Shown in pieces: positions 13,750-19,027 of a DNA stretch of 23,379 bases. The position numbers were made by a program, and so were the translations under genes. Within the stretch, counting starts at the first letter, position 1, and each line of letters begins with the position of its first letter. A model generated the notes under the pieces. The model saw nothing but the letters and a program-made list of their open reading frames with translations, made no database searches and was not told the DNA's origin. The DNA comes from a virus, in the IMG/VR virus record IMGVR_UViG_3300020710_000036, positions 1 to 23,379 of that record. The stretch is one strand, 5' to 3'.

Positions 13750-13809
13750 GCGGTGGTTTGCATGGGTGCTTTAACTAACAACCACGAGGTTCGATTCCTC
13801 GCTGCCGCT
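13750..13809 (+). tRNA. tRNA-like remnant, anticodon not assignable
   Basis: 60 nt. Acceptor GCGGTGG/CTGCCGC pairs fully with wobbles and the T-arm CGAGG-TTCGATT-CCTCG is perfect, but only about 28 nt lie between them, too few for normal D and anticodon arms. GTGGTT/AACCAC offers a competing stem. Directly follows the GIY-YIG stop codon; probably truncated. CCA is not encoded. Confidence 0.45.
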
Positions 13810-13817
13810 CAAATTAT

Positions 13818-13893
13818 GCTCCCTTCGTCTAGCGGTCAAGGATAACAGACTTTCAATCTGCAGAGACGGGTTCAACTCCCGTTGGGAGCACCA
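13818..13893 (+). tRNA. tRNA-Glu(TTC)
   Basis: 76 nt with CCA. Acceptor GCTCCCT/TGGGAGC (one T-T mismatch), loop CTTTCAA gives TTC, T-arm ACGGG-TTCAACT-CCCGT. Confidence 0.9.
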
Positions 13894-13899
13894 AATTAG

Positions 13900-13974
13900 T
13901 GGCGCATAACTCAGTGGTAGAGTAATCGCTTGATAAGCGATAAGTCGTTGGTTCAAATCCAACTGTGCCAACCA
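13900..13974 (+). tRNA. tRNA-Ile(GAT)
   Basis: 75 nt with CCA. Acceptor TGGCGCA/TGTGCCA, anticodon arm ATCGC-TTGATAA-GCGAT (GAT), T-arm GTTGG-TTCAAAT-CCAAC. Confidence 0.92.
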
Positions 13975-13979
13975 ATAAT

Positions 13980-14056
13980 GCTGTTGGGTCGGTGGTGGAC
14001 ATCGAACCACTCTCATAAGGTGGACAAAACTGCTTCGAGTGCAGTCAGCAGCACCA
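13980..14056 (+). tRNA. tRNA-Met-type (CAT)
   Basis: 77 nt with CCA. Acceptor GCTGTTG/CAGCAGC, anticodon arm CCACT-CTCATAA-GGTGG (CAT), T-arm ACTGC-TTCGAGT-GCAGT. Could be elongator Met or a lysidine-modified Ile2; sequence alone does not decide. Confidence 0.88.
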
Positions 14057-14060
14057 ACAT

Positions 14061-14134
14061 GCCTCGTTAGTTCAATGGTAGAACATCGGTTTGTGGAACC
14101 GATTACGGTGGTTCAATTCCGCCACGAGGTACCA
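14061..14134 (+). tRNA. tRNA-His(GTG), A73 and no encoded G-1
   Basis: 74 nt with CCA. Acceptor GCCTCGT/ACGAGGT, anticodon arm TCGGT-TTGTGGA-ACCGA (GTG), T-arm GGTGG-TTCAATT-CCGCC. Discriminator is A and the base before position 1 is T, unlike the usual G-1:C73; part of the Alphaproteobacteria share this loss. Confidence 0.9.
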
Positions 14135-14141
14135 ATTACAT

Positions 14142-14219
14142 GGACCGTTAGCTGAGTTGGTTTTAGCGGGAGACTCTTAATCTCCGTCAACGTAGGTTCA
14201 AATCCTACACGGTCTGCCA
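14142..14219 (+). tRNA. tRNA-Lys(CTT)
   Basis: 78 nt with CCA. Acceptor GGACCGT/ACGGTCT, anticodon arm GGAGA-CTCTTAA-TCTCC (CTT), T-arm GTAGG-TTCAAAT-CCTAC, discriminator G. Confidence 0.92.
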
Positions 14220-14241
14220 ACCAATGATATATACAAATAAT

Positions 14242-14315
14242 GCGGATATGATGTAGAGGTAACCTGTCTCCTTGCCAAGGAGAATTCACCAGTTCGATTC
14301 TGGTTATCCGCTCCA
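14242..14315 (+). tRNA. tRNA-Gly(GCC)
   Basis: 74 nt with CCA. Acceptor GCGGATA/TATCCGC perfect, anticodon arm TCTCC-TTGCCAA-GGAGA (GCC), T-arm ACCAG-TTCGATT-CTGGT, discriminator T. Confidence 0.93.
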
Positions 14316-14340
14316 ATACAAACCATCGGAGGGTATCAAA

Positions 14341-14655
14341 ATGAAATACCTAGTGCCTCTACTATTAATTTCAACTGCTACGGTGGCTCAAGAAAACGGT
14401 CCACTTTGTGCAATTGGTGATAAAGTATTTGGATATTTAAATTCTCAATATGGTGAAATACCTTTTGCTGAATTTCTTGATCCTCAAAATCGCCATATGA
14501 TTATGTTGGTCAGTCCTAAAACAAGCACGTGGACAGTTCTATTAGAGCAAAGTGATGGTAAATTCTGTGGTGTTGCTAGCGGTACAAAGTTTGAACCTGC
14601 TGATCAGAAAAAATTTGAAAAATACCAAGAAAAAAAACCTGAAACACCAGGTTAA
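14341..14655 (+). CDS. Small secreted protein (104 aa)
   Basis: The start at ATG 14341 is chosen because it follows a CGGAGGG site and begins a clear signal peptide (MKYLVPLLLISTATVAQ, cleavage after about residue 16); the longer upstream frame runs through tRNA-Gly. The mature protein of about 88 residues has two Cys (PLCAIGD, KFCGVAS) that could form a disulfide, and a Lys/Glu-rich tail ending KKPETPG. It would be exported to the periplasm. No family is recognised; it is isolated between tRNA blocks. Confidence 0.7.
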   Translation: MKYLVPLLLISTATVAQENGPLCAIGDKVFGYLNSQYGEIPFAEFLDPQNRHMIMLVSPKTSTWTVLLEQSDGKFCGVASGTKFEPADQKKFEKYQEKKPETPG

Positions 14656-14663
14656 AAAACTGC

Positions 14664-14691
14664 TTGACAAATAATTTAAATGTGGTAATGT
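14664..14691 (+). promoter_or_regulatory. Sigma70-type promoter before tRNA-Tyr
   Basis: TTGACA (14664-14669), 16-base spacer, TAATGT (14686-14691); tRNA-Tyr starts 10 bases later. Confidence 0.7.
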
Positions 14692-14700
14692 AAAGATATT

Positions 14701-14786
14701 GGGAGTGTGTGCCGAGCAGCGAAGGCAACGGTCTGTAAAACCGTGACATAGAAACAGCGTAGGTGCGAGTCCTACCGCTCCCACCA
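14701..14786 (+). tRNA. tRNA-Tyr(GTA)
   Basis: 86 nt, class II, with CCA. Acceptor GGGAGTG/CGCTCCC, anticodon arm ACGGT-CTGTAAA-ACCGT (GTA), long variable arm, T-arm GTAGG-TGCGAGT-CCTAC. The T-loop starts TGC rather than TTC. Confidence 0.92.
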
Positions 14787-14830
14787 TAATTTATTATAAC
14801 TTTTACTACTAATCGGTATCAAAAAAGTGC

Positions 14831-14858
14831 TTGACAAGCATAAATTATATGATATAGT
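14831..14858 (+). promoter_or_regulatory. Sigma70-type promoter before second tRNA-Met-like gene
   Basis: TTGACA (14831-14836), 16-base spacer, TATAGT (14853-14858); the tRNA-like gene starts at 14869. Confidence 0.72.
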
Positions 14859-14868
14859 AAAAAAATAC

Positions 14869-14945
14869 TGTGGCTGTAGAGAACCAGATATCTCACCATC
14901 CTCATAAGCTGGAGATAGGGTGTGCAATTCATCCCGCCGCAACCA
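14869..14945 (+). tRNA. tRNA-Met-like (CAT), divergent
   Basis: 77 nt with CCA. Acceptor TGTGGCT/CGCCGCA with one mismatch, D-stem GAGA/TCTC but no GG in the D-loop, anticodon loop CTCATAA (CAT) on a stem with one mismatch, T-arm GGGTG-TGCAATT-CATCC with a non-consensus T-loop. The CGCAACCA end recalls initiator tRNA. Confidence 0.65.
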
Positions 14946-15064
14946 AGATTGTAGCAGTATGGCACTGCTTGTGAAGCACCTACGGAGATGGTAGGAGAGC
15001 AGATGAGAAATCATCTAACGCAACAAATGCCAACAGTTTGCCAACAGTGGGGTTGCAAACCTAC
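14946..15064 (+). ncRNA. Structured segment between tRNA-like genes
   Basis: No ORF. Successive hairpins: AGCAG-TATGGCA-CTGCT, CCTAC-GGAGATG-GTAGG, AGATGA-GAAA-TCATCT, and GTTTGC/GCAAAC. Its first part resembles the insert of the tRNA-Thr gene at 19721 (CAACCAAG ... TAGCA ... TGCTTGTG ... GAAG or AAG ... CCTA). Possibly a stable phage RNA or tRNA remnants. Confidence 0.35.
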
Positions 15065-15138
15065 TGGTCGTTCGTCTATAGGAATAGGATACAACTGCGG
15101 AGTCGGTTGAGAGATGGGTTCGATCCCCATACGATGGC
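15065..15138 (+). tRNA. Degenerate tRNA-like gene, anticodon not assignable
   Basis: 74 nt. T-arm ATGGG-TTCGATC-CCCAT is perfect and the D-arm is normal-looking, but the acceptor TGGTCGT/ACGATGG has a G-G mismatch, the anticodon loop GCGGAGTC has 8 nt without T33, and CCA is absent. Confidence 0.45.
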
Positions 15139-15147
15139 AATATATAC

Positions 15148-15220
15148 CTCTGTGGAGTTAGGGTAAGATTAATACCGCACTTGGACTGCGGGGAATCTGG
15201 GGCAGCGCCAGACACGGAGA
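15148..15220 (+). tRNA. tRNA-Pro(TGG), unusual T-loop
   Basis: 73 nt. Acceptor CTCTGTG/CACGGAG, anticodon arm CCGCA-CTTGGAC-TGCGG perfect (TGG), T-stem TCTGG/CCAGA perfect, but the T-loop is GGCAGCG instead of TTCRANY and CCA is not encoded (CAC follows A73). Confidence 0.65.
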
Positions 15221-15226
15221 CACAAG

Positions 15227-15280
15227 TGTCCCAGTTGTATAAATAGTAGTAGAGTAAATCTATTTCTTACAACTGGGACA
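15227..15280 (+). promoter_or_regulatory. Late promoter inside hairpin upstream of GIY-YIG copy 3
   Basis: Perfect 13-bp arms, 15227-15239 and 15268-15280, with TATAAATA at 15238-15245 crossing the left arm into the loop. The right arm contains GGGA, the only ribosome-binding-like sequence before ATG 15286. A late transcript would begin near 15251 in the loop and escape the hairpin. Confidence 0.85.
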
Positions 15281-15285
15281 TACAT

Positions 15286-15984
15286 ATGTTTTATACAATC
15301 TATAAAATTACTAATAAAATAAATGGCAAATATTATATTGGTAAACACCAAACTACCAATCTAAATGATGGGTATATGGGAAGTGGAAAAAATGTAAAAA
15401 GAGCAATTGCCAAATACGGCATTGAAAATTTTACAAAAGAAATATTACACACCTATGATAATGAAGCAGATATGAATGCTGCTGAAAAAAAATTAGTTGT
15501 TATAAGTGAAGAAACCTACAATTTATGCGAAGGCGGAAAAGGTGGGTTTAGTCATATTAACAAAAATAATCTATCTGTAAAAAATTTAAAAAATCCAAAT
15601 GTTAGAAAAGTTGCCACTAAAAATTCCAATAAAAAAAGAATAGAAAATTTTAATAATAATACAGTGTTAAAAAAACAGTGGGAAGATAATATATCTAATA
15701 GTTTAAAATCTTATTATAAAACACATTCTGGAACTTTTACAGGAAAAAGACACCCAAAGGAAATTGAAAATAGAATTGCTGAAAAGTTAAAAATAACAAA
15801 TAAAGGCAGCGGTAATCCAAATTTTGGAAAATGTTGGATTAAAAATGTAAAAACAAAAGAATATGGAATGATATTAAAATCTGATTTAAATTATTGGATT
15901 TCTCTTGGGTGGGAACTTGGACAAATACGAGAAAATGGTATTCCAGTAAAATTGAAAAATAATCAAGACGGTAAGGCACAGTAA
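15286..15984 (+). CDS. GIY-YIG homing endonuclease (copy 3, 232 aa)
   Basis: MFYTIYKITNKINGKYYIGK is the GIY-YIG core; NDGYMGSGKNVKRAIAKYG and CEGGKGGFSHIN match copies 1 and 2. The C-terminal part has NUMOD3-like motifs (FTGKRHPKEIENRI, GSGNPNFGK) and then a segment KEYGMILKSDLNYWISLGWE that fits a DNA-contacting module. The last codons (GKAQ, stop) are encoded by the first copy of the 81-bp repeat at 15970, so the C-terminus was rebuilt or created at that junction. It sits between tRNA-Pro and the repeat, with late expression expected from 15238. Confidence 0.92.
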   Translation: MFYTIYKITNKINGKYYIGKHQTTNLNDGYMGSGKNVKRAIAKYGIENFTKEILHTYDNEADMNAAEKKLVVISEETYNLCEGGKGGFSHINKNNLSVKNLKNPNVRKVATKNSNKKRIENFNNNTVLKKQWEDNISNSLKSYYKTHSGTFTGKRHPKEIENRIAEKLKITNKGSGNPNFGKCWIKNVKTKEYGMILKSDLNYWISLGWELGQIRENGIPVKLKNNQDGKAQ

Positions 15985-16050
15985 ACAATCCGCAATGGCG
16001 ATGGGATGTGTCACGGTGTGGGCGATAGATGGGGGCTGCACACTGACTTT
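15970..16050 (+). repeat. 81-bp direct repeat, copy 1
   Basis: Identical over 81 bases to 16848-16928. It includes the end of the GIY-YIG ORF and can fold into GTCA-(CG)-GTGTG ... CACAC-TGAC near its 3' end. The following bases (16051-16086) weakly resemble the 5' half of tRNA-Lys that follows copy 2. GC content is above the surroundings, which suggests a structured RNA. Confidence 0.92.
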
Positions 16051-16086
16051 GAAATTTTGGATCGGTTACCGTAGTGGCGAACGGAA

Positions 16087-16752
16087 CTAATCTATATCAA
16101 AGTCTAAGGGTGTCTCGTAACAAGTATGTATTTGCAGCACTTCTTTAACATCACGCCCAATTAATTCAACCCAATTATTTGTGCAATGAATTTGATTGCT
16201 ATTAAAAATTACAGCAGAACCTGCACTATATTCAAAAATACCATCGAGAGTAAGATAATTTGCAACATAGTCTCGGATACGTTCATCATAAGTGTGTGAT
16301 ATATTTTCAAGTTCGCTGATATTATTTTTTCGTTGTTTAGTTTTAATTAATTTATATAGATCATTAGATGCTAACCAATTAAAATAAAGTGAAGTTTTTT
16401 CAAATTTTTCTTTAAAAACAATCGTTTTGCTTTGTGGCAAATCATCTAAGGCTATCACCATTGTATATCTATACAAATGTTCATTGCCATTTGGTTCATC
16501 CATATGTAAATTTAAAGGTTTATATTGTAATTGATAACCGCCATAAGGTTCTTCGTATGGTATTGGAAAATTATTTTTTACTAAACGATCAACAATAGCA
16601 AAACATTCATCTTTATTTGACAAATCTATTCTGGAATTTAATAATTCGCTTTGACTTTTAAATAAATCATATTTTTTATTTAAACTTTGATTAAACCAGT
16701 TTCGCAATTCATTAATTTCTGCTTGAGATAAAATTTTGTTAAACAATTTCAT
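16087..16752 (-). CDS. 2OG-Fe(II) oxygenase-like protein (221 aa)
   Basis: A 221-aa protein with a plausible 2-oxoglutarate/Fe(II) dioxygenase facial triad: HMD at 83-85 (H83, D85) and H189 in SNQIHCTNNW, plus R200/K203 after it as 2OG-binding candidates. The double-stranded beta-helix pattern fits (YTMVIALDD, SAVIFNSNQ, EVLQIHT). Phage members of this group may hydroxylate proteins, nucleotides or surface sugars; the substrate is unknown. The gene is opposite to its neighbours, strongly AT-rich, flanked by the 81-bp direct repeats and has its own late promoter ending 6 bases before its ATG, so it looks like an inserted cassette. Confidence 0.75.
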   Translation of the reverse strand: MKLFNKILSQAEINELRNWFNQSLNKKYDLFKSQSELLNSRIDLSNKDECFAIVDRLVKNNFPIPYEEPYGGYQLQYKPLNLHMDEPNGNEHLYRYTMVIALDDLPQSKTIVFKEKFEKTSLYFNWLASNDLYKLIKTKQRKNNISELENISHTYDERIRDYVANYLTLDGIFEYSAGSAVIFNSNQIHCTNNWVELIGRDVKEVLQIHTCYETPLDFDID

Positions 16753-16757
16753 AAAAT

Positions 16758-16765
16758 TATTTATA
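16758..16765 (-). promoter_or_regulatory. Late promoter of oxygenase gene
   Basis: A perfect TATAAATA on the minus strand, only 5 bases from the ATG at 16752 and with no ribosome-binding site between, which predicts a leaderless or nearly leaderless mRNA. Confidence 0.65.
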
Positions 16766-16847
16766 TATTATAAATCTGATATAACAAATATTGCAATTTG
16801 GGTAGGGTGTGTTGGCAAAAAAATGCTACCTATATAAAAACTAAGAT

Positions 16848-16928
16848 GGTAAGGCACAGTAAACAATCCGCAATGGCGATGGGATGTGTCACGGTGTGGG
16901 CGATAGATGGGGGCTGCACACTGACTTT
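16848..16928 (+). repeat. 81-bp direct repeat, copy 2
   Basis: Second identical copy of 15970-16050, 878 bases downstream, ending 10 bases before tRNA-Lys(TTT). Between the oxygenase promoter and this copy (16766-16847) I see no gene. Confidence 0.92.
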
Positions 16929-16938
16929 TTGAATTTTA

Positions 16939-17014
16939 GAACGCTTAACTCAGTTGGTAGAGTACGGGTCTTTTAAACCTGTTGTCGTGGGTTCGAACCC
17001 CACAGCGTTCACCA
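16939..17014 (+). tRNA. tRNA-Lys(TTT)
   Basis: 76 nt with CCA. Acceptor GAACGCT/AGCGTTC perfect, anticodon arm CGGGT-CTTTTAA-ACCTG (TTT), T-arm GTGGG-TTCGAAC-CCCAC. Confidence 0.94.
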
Positions 17015-17021
17015 ATATAAT

Positions 17022-17098
17022 GCCTACGTAGTTCAGTGGAATAGAATAGCGGTCTTCGAAACCGTGGGTCGGGGGTTCAAATCCCTCCGTAGGCTCCA
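17022..17098 (+). tRNA. tRNA-Arg(TCG)
   Basis: 77 nt with CCA. Acceptor GCCTACG/CGTAGGC perfect, anticodon loop CTTCGAA (TCG) on stem GCGGT/ACCGT (G-T outer pair), T-arm with TTCAAAT loop. Confidence 0.93.
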
Positions 17099-17108
17099 AA
17101 AATAATAC

Positions 17109-17137
17109 TTGACAAATTTGTCAAATATAAGTATATT
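17109..17137 (+). promoter_or_regulatory. Sigma70-type promoter with palindromic -35 region
   Basis: TTGACA (17109-17114), 17-base spacer, TATATT (17132-17137). The -35 box is half of a perfect palindrome TTGACAAATTTGTCAA, which could be an operator. tRNA-Asn follows at 17154. Confidence 0.75.
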
Positions 17138-17153
17138 AAGAATATAAGGTTAT

Positions 17154-17229
17154 TGCTTAGTAGCACAGCGGTAGTTGCGTCGGTCTGTTAAACCGAGGGT
17201 CGTAGGTTCGAATCCTACCTAAGCAGCCA
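17154..17229 (+). tRNA. tRNA-Asn(GTT)
   Basis: 76 nt with CCA. Acceptor TGCTTAG/CTAAGCA perfect, anticodon arm TCGGT-CTGTTAA-ACCGA (GTT), T-arm GTAGG-TTCGAAT-CCTAC, discriminator G. Confidence 0.94.
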
Positions 17230-17245
17230 TTAACATACAATGTTA

Positions 17246-17283
17246 TATAAATACATATAGGTTCGAATAAGGAGACCTATATG
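17246..17283 (+). promoter_or_regulatory. Late promoter plus start-codon hairpin of HNH gene
   Basis: TATAAATA (17246-17253) is followed by a 9-bp inverted repeat CATATAGGT (17254-17262) / ACCTATATG (17275-17283) whose right arm contains the start codon and whose loop holds AAGGAG. A late transcript would start near 17259, losing most of the left arm and freeing the start. Confidence 0.75.
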
Positions 17284-17790
17284 AGTAAGCAATCTGAAAA
17301 TGTAATTAACTGGCGTAAAAGAACAAAACAAAAAATTGTTCAATCAATGGGTGGGTGTTGCCAAATTTGTGGATACTTCAAATGCGATGCGGCACTTGAA
17401 TTACACCACATAGACCCAACAAAAAAAGAATTAAGTTTTTCTTCAATTAGAGCAAATCCAAAATCAGCAGAGGCAATTAAGGTTGAATTAATAAAATGTA
17501 TTTTATTATGTTCTAATTGCCATAAAGAAATTCATAATGGTTTAATATCTATTCCAGAAAATTATGTGCAATTCAATGAAGAAATATTTGATGGTTGGAA
17601 AATTGAAAGAAAAGAACGCAAAGAAAAATTTAAGAAAGATAAAGTATGGCGTCAAAAGATGTTCTTAACCAATCAAGAAGTTTTTGAAAAGTTAACAACA
17701 ATCTATAATGGTAATAAATCTGCTATGGCAAGGGATTATGGAGTTACTGAAACTACTATTAGAAAAAGGTTAAAGATGTTAGAACGGTAG
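17281..17790 (+). CDS. HNH homing endonuclease (169 aa)
   Basis: An HNH nuclease: zinc-binding CQICG near residues 27-31, the catalytic LELHHID about 40-46, and CSNCHKEIH near 80, giving the CxxC...HH...CxxCH pattern. The C-terminal 50 residues contain SAMARDYGVTETTIRKRLKM, a helix-turn-helix that would read the DNA target. It lies downstream of tRNA-Asn within the tRNA cluster and has its own late promoter and hairpin, as the GIY-YIG genes do. Its 3' end overlaps the convergent DUF4337-like gene by 12 bases. Confidence 0.92.
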   Translation: MSKQSENVINWRKRTKQKIVQSMGGCCQICGYFKCDAALELHHIDPTKKELSFSSIRANPKSAEAIKVELIKCILLCSNCHKEIHNGLISIPENYVQFNEEIFDGWKIERKERKEKFKKDKVWRQKMFLTNQEVFEKLTTIYNGNKSAMARDYGVTETTIRKRLKMLER

Positions 17791-18402
17791 TGGAAAGAAA
17801 TACCAAATTCCATCTGCCAGAACAATCAAACCGATAATACCAACGGCAATGCTGCTATACCATAGAGCCATACTAACAGCAAGAATAGCAGTGGTTGAGA
17901 AGATAATAGCAATCTGAATAATGGTGCTAGCCATACCAAAGAATGGACTACACTTTTTGGCGCTATCACGGTCTGCTTCTAGCGCACGACCTTTTGCCAT
18001 AATTTCTTTTTTACCATCACCTTTTGGATCACTTTCTAACGCATCAATATATTTTTGATAGTTGTCAGCACGTGATTGCAACGCAGGTTTTAAACTTTTG
18101 TCAGTTTGAGGATCAGCAATTTGAACTTTTAAATCATCAAGGTTAAGTTGATACATATTTTGTTTAATGCTCTTGGCTTGATAAAAACCCCAAGTATCAC
18201 CAAGTTCAATATTATCAGCCATGATTCTACCACTGACTTGCCCACCAAGCCAAGATGTAATTGCTAACAGTGCAGCAAAGATTGTAATTGTTATAGAAGC
18301 AAGCCCTTTAAGAACGGCTTCACCCTCGCTGCGGCTTAATACCTTGCCTTCTTTACTTTTCAAAACCATGTCCATCATTCCTTGAAATTGTTTTATGTCC
18401 AT
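17779..18402 (-). CDS. DUF4337-like membrane protein (207 aa)
   Basis: A 207-aa protein with a hydrophobic segment at about 32-52 (ASITITIFAALLAITSW), a soluble middle containing DTWGFYQAKSIKQNMYQL, and two hydrophobic segments at about 158-180 and 183-203. The 'W.FYQAKSIKQ..Y.L' stretch and the one-plus-two membrane layout match DUF4337, a family of unknown function in bacteria and phages. It should sit in the inner membrane. It is the last gene of a three-gene minus-strand operon whose coding regions overlap, so the three products probably act together. Confidence 0.75.
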   Translation of the reverse strand: MDIKQFQGMMDMVLKSKEGKVLSRSEGEAVLKGLASITITIFAALLAITSWLGGQVSGRIMADNIELGDTWGFYQAKSIKQNMYQLNLDDLKVQIADPQTDKSLKPALQSRADNYQKYIDALESDPKGDGKKEIMAKGRALEADRDSAKKCSPFFGMASTIIQIAIIFSTTAILAVSMALWYSSIAVGIIGLIVLADGIWYFFPLPF

Positions 18403-18494
18403 ATTAATTCTTTACAAATAATTGCAACTGCTAACACTACAATTGAGGCAACCATCGCATACAAATAATAATCAAATAATTTACTGTTACTCAT
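18393..18494 (-). CDS. 33-aa single-span membrane protein
   Basis: A short ORF missed by length cut-offs: ATG at 18494-18492 to TAA at 18395-18393. The product starts MSNSKLFDYYLYAMVASIVV and is one hydrophobic span followed by a charged tail (CKELIWT). Its start overlaps the stop of the upstream gene (ATGA) and its end overlaps the start of the DUF4337-like gene by 10 bases, which supports real translation. It is a good candidate for a small subunit or regulator of the neighbouring membrane proteins. Confidence 0.6.
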   Translation of the reverse strand: MSNSKLFDYYLYAMVASIVVLAVAIICKELIWT

Positions 18495-18991
18495 CGTCCT
18501 ACTAATACCTTTAATAATGGAACCCAACTCTTCATTGAGTAATATGCCATAGGGTCAGCAATACCCCAAATTAACAAACCAAGCCACACAACAAGTGGCA
18601 AGAATACAAATAATATCGCAGCAGCCCAAAAATACTGAACCATTTCATCATGCGCTTCACGACGACGACGCTCTGCCTTTTTAGCAGCATTTGCAGCATC
18701 AATTTTGCTTTGCTTGTATGCTGCTCGTTGTGCTGGCGTCATTCGAGCCATTGCCATTGCTTCTTGTTCTGCTGCAATTTCTTGCATTGCCTGAACACGT
18801 AGAGCATTATTACTACGAGTAATTTGATTATTAATTTCAGTAATTTTGTTTTGATTAATAACACGTTGATTGTTTGCTGCTTTCTGTGCAGGTGCATTTT
18901 TAACAACATCTACAATGCCAAATACAGCATCTGTAACGCCCTTGCCATAGGCTTCACCTAGTTTAGCGGCACTCTTTGGGTCCATTACCAT
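18491..18991 (-). CDS. Coiled-coil membrane-anchored protein (166 aa)
   Basis: Residues 1-45 are Ala/Lys-rich, 45-115 form a long charged helix (ITEINNQITRSNNALRVQAM, QSKIDAANAAKKAERRRREA) likely to be a coiled coil, and residues about 120-143 are a strong membrane span (YFWAAAILFVFLPLVVWLGL) followed by a short tail. AAGGA lies 7 bases before the ATG. It is the first gene of the minus-strand membrane operon behind the GATAAATA late-type promoter at 19036. No family is recognised. Confidence 0.65.
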   Translation of the reverse strand: MVMDPKSAAKLGEAYGKGVTDAVFGIVDVVKNAPAQKAANNQRVINQNKITEINNQITRSNNALRVQAMQEIAAEQEAMAMARMTPAQRAAYKQSKIDAANAAKKAERRRREAHDEMVQYFWAAAILFVFLPLVVWLGLLIWGIADPMAYYSMKSWVPLLKVLVGR

Positions 18992-19027
18992 AGAAATATC
19001 CTTTAAAAGATAACATTATACTTGACA

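Noticed and set aside
13771-15351. Several minus-strand open frames across the tRNA genes
   Set aside because: They are reverse complements of tRNA sequences and of GIY-YIG start regions, a well-known source of false proteins.
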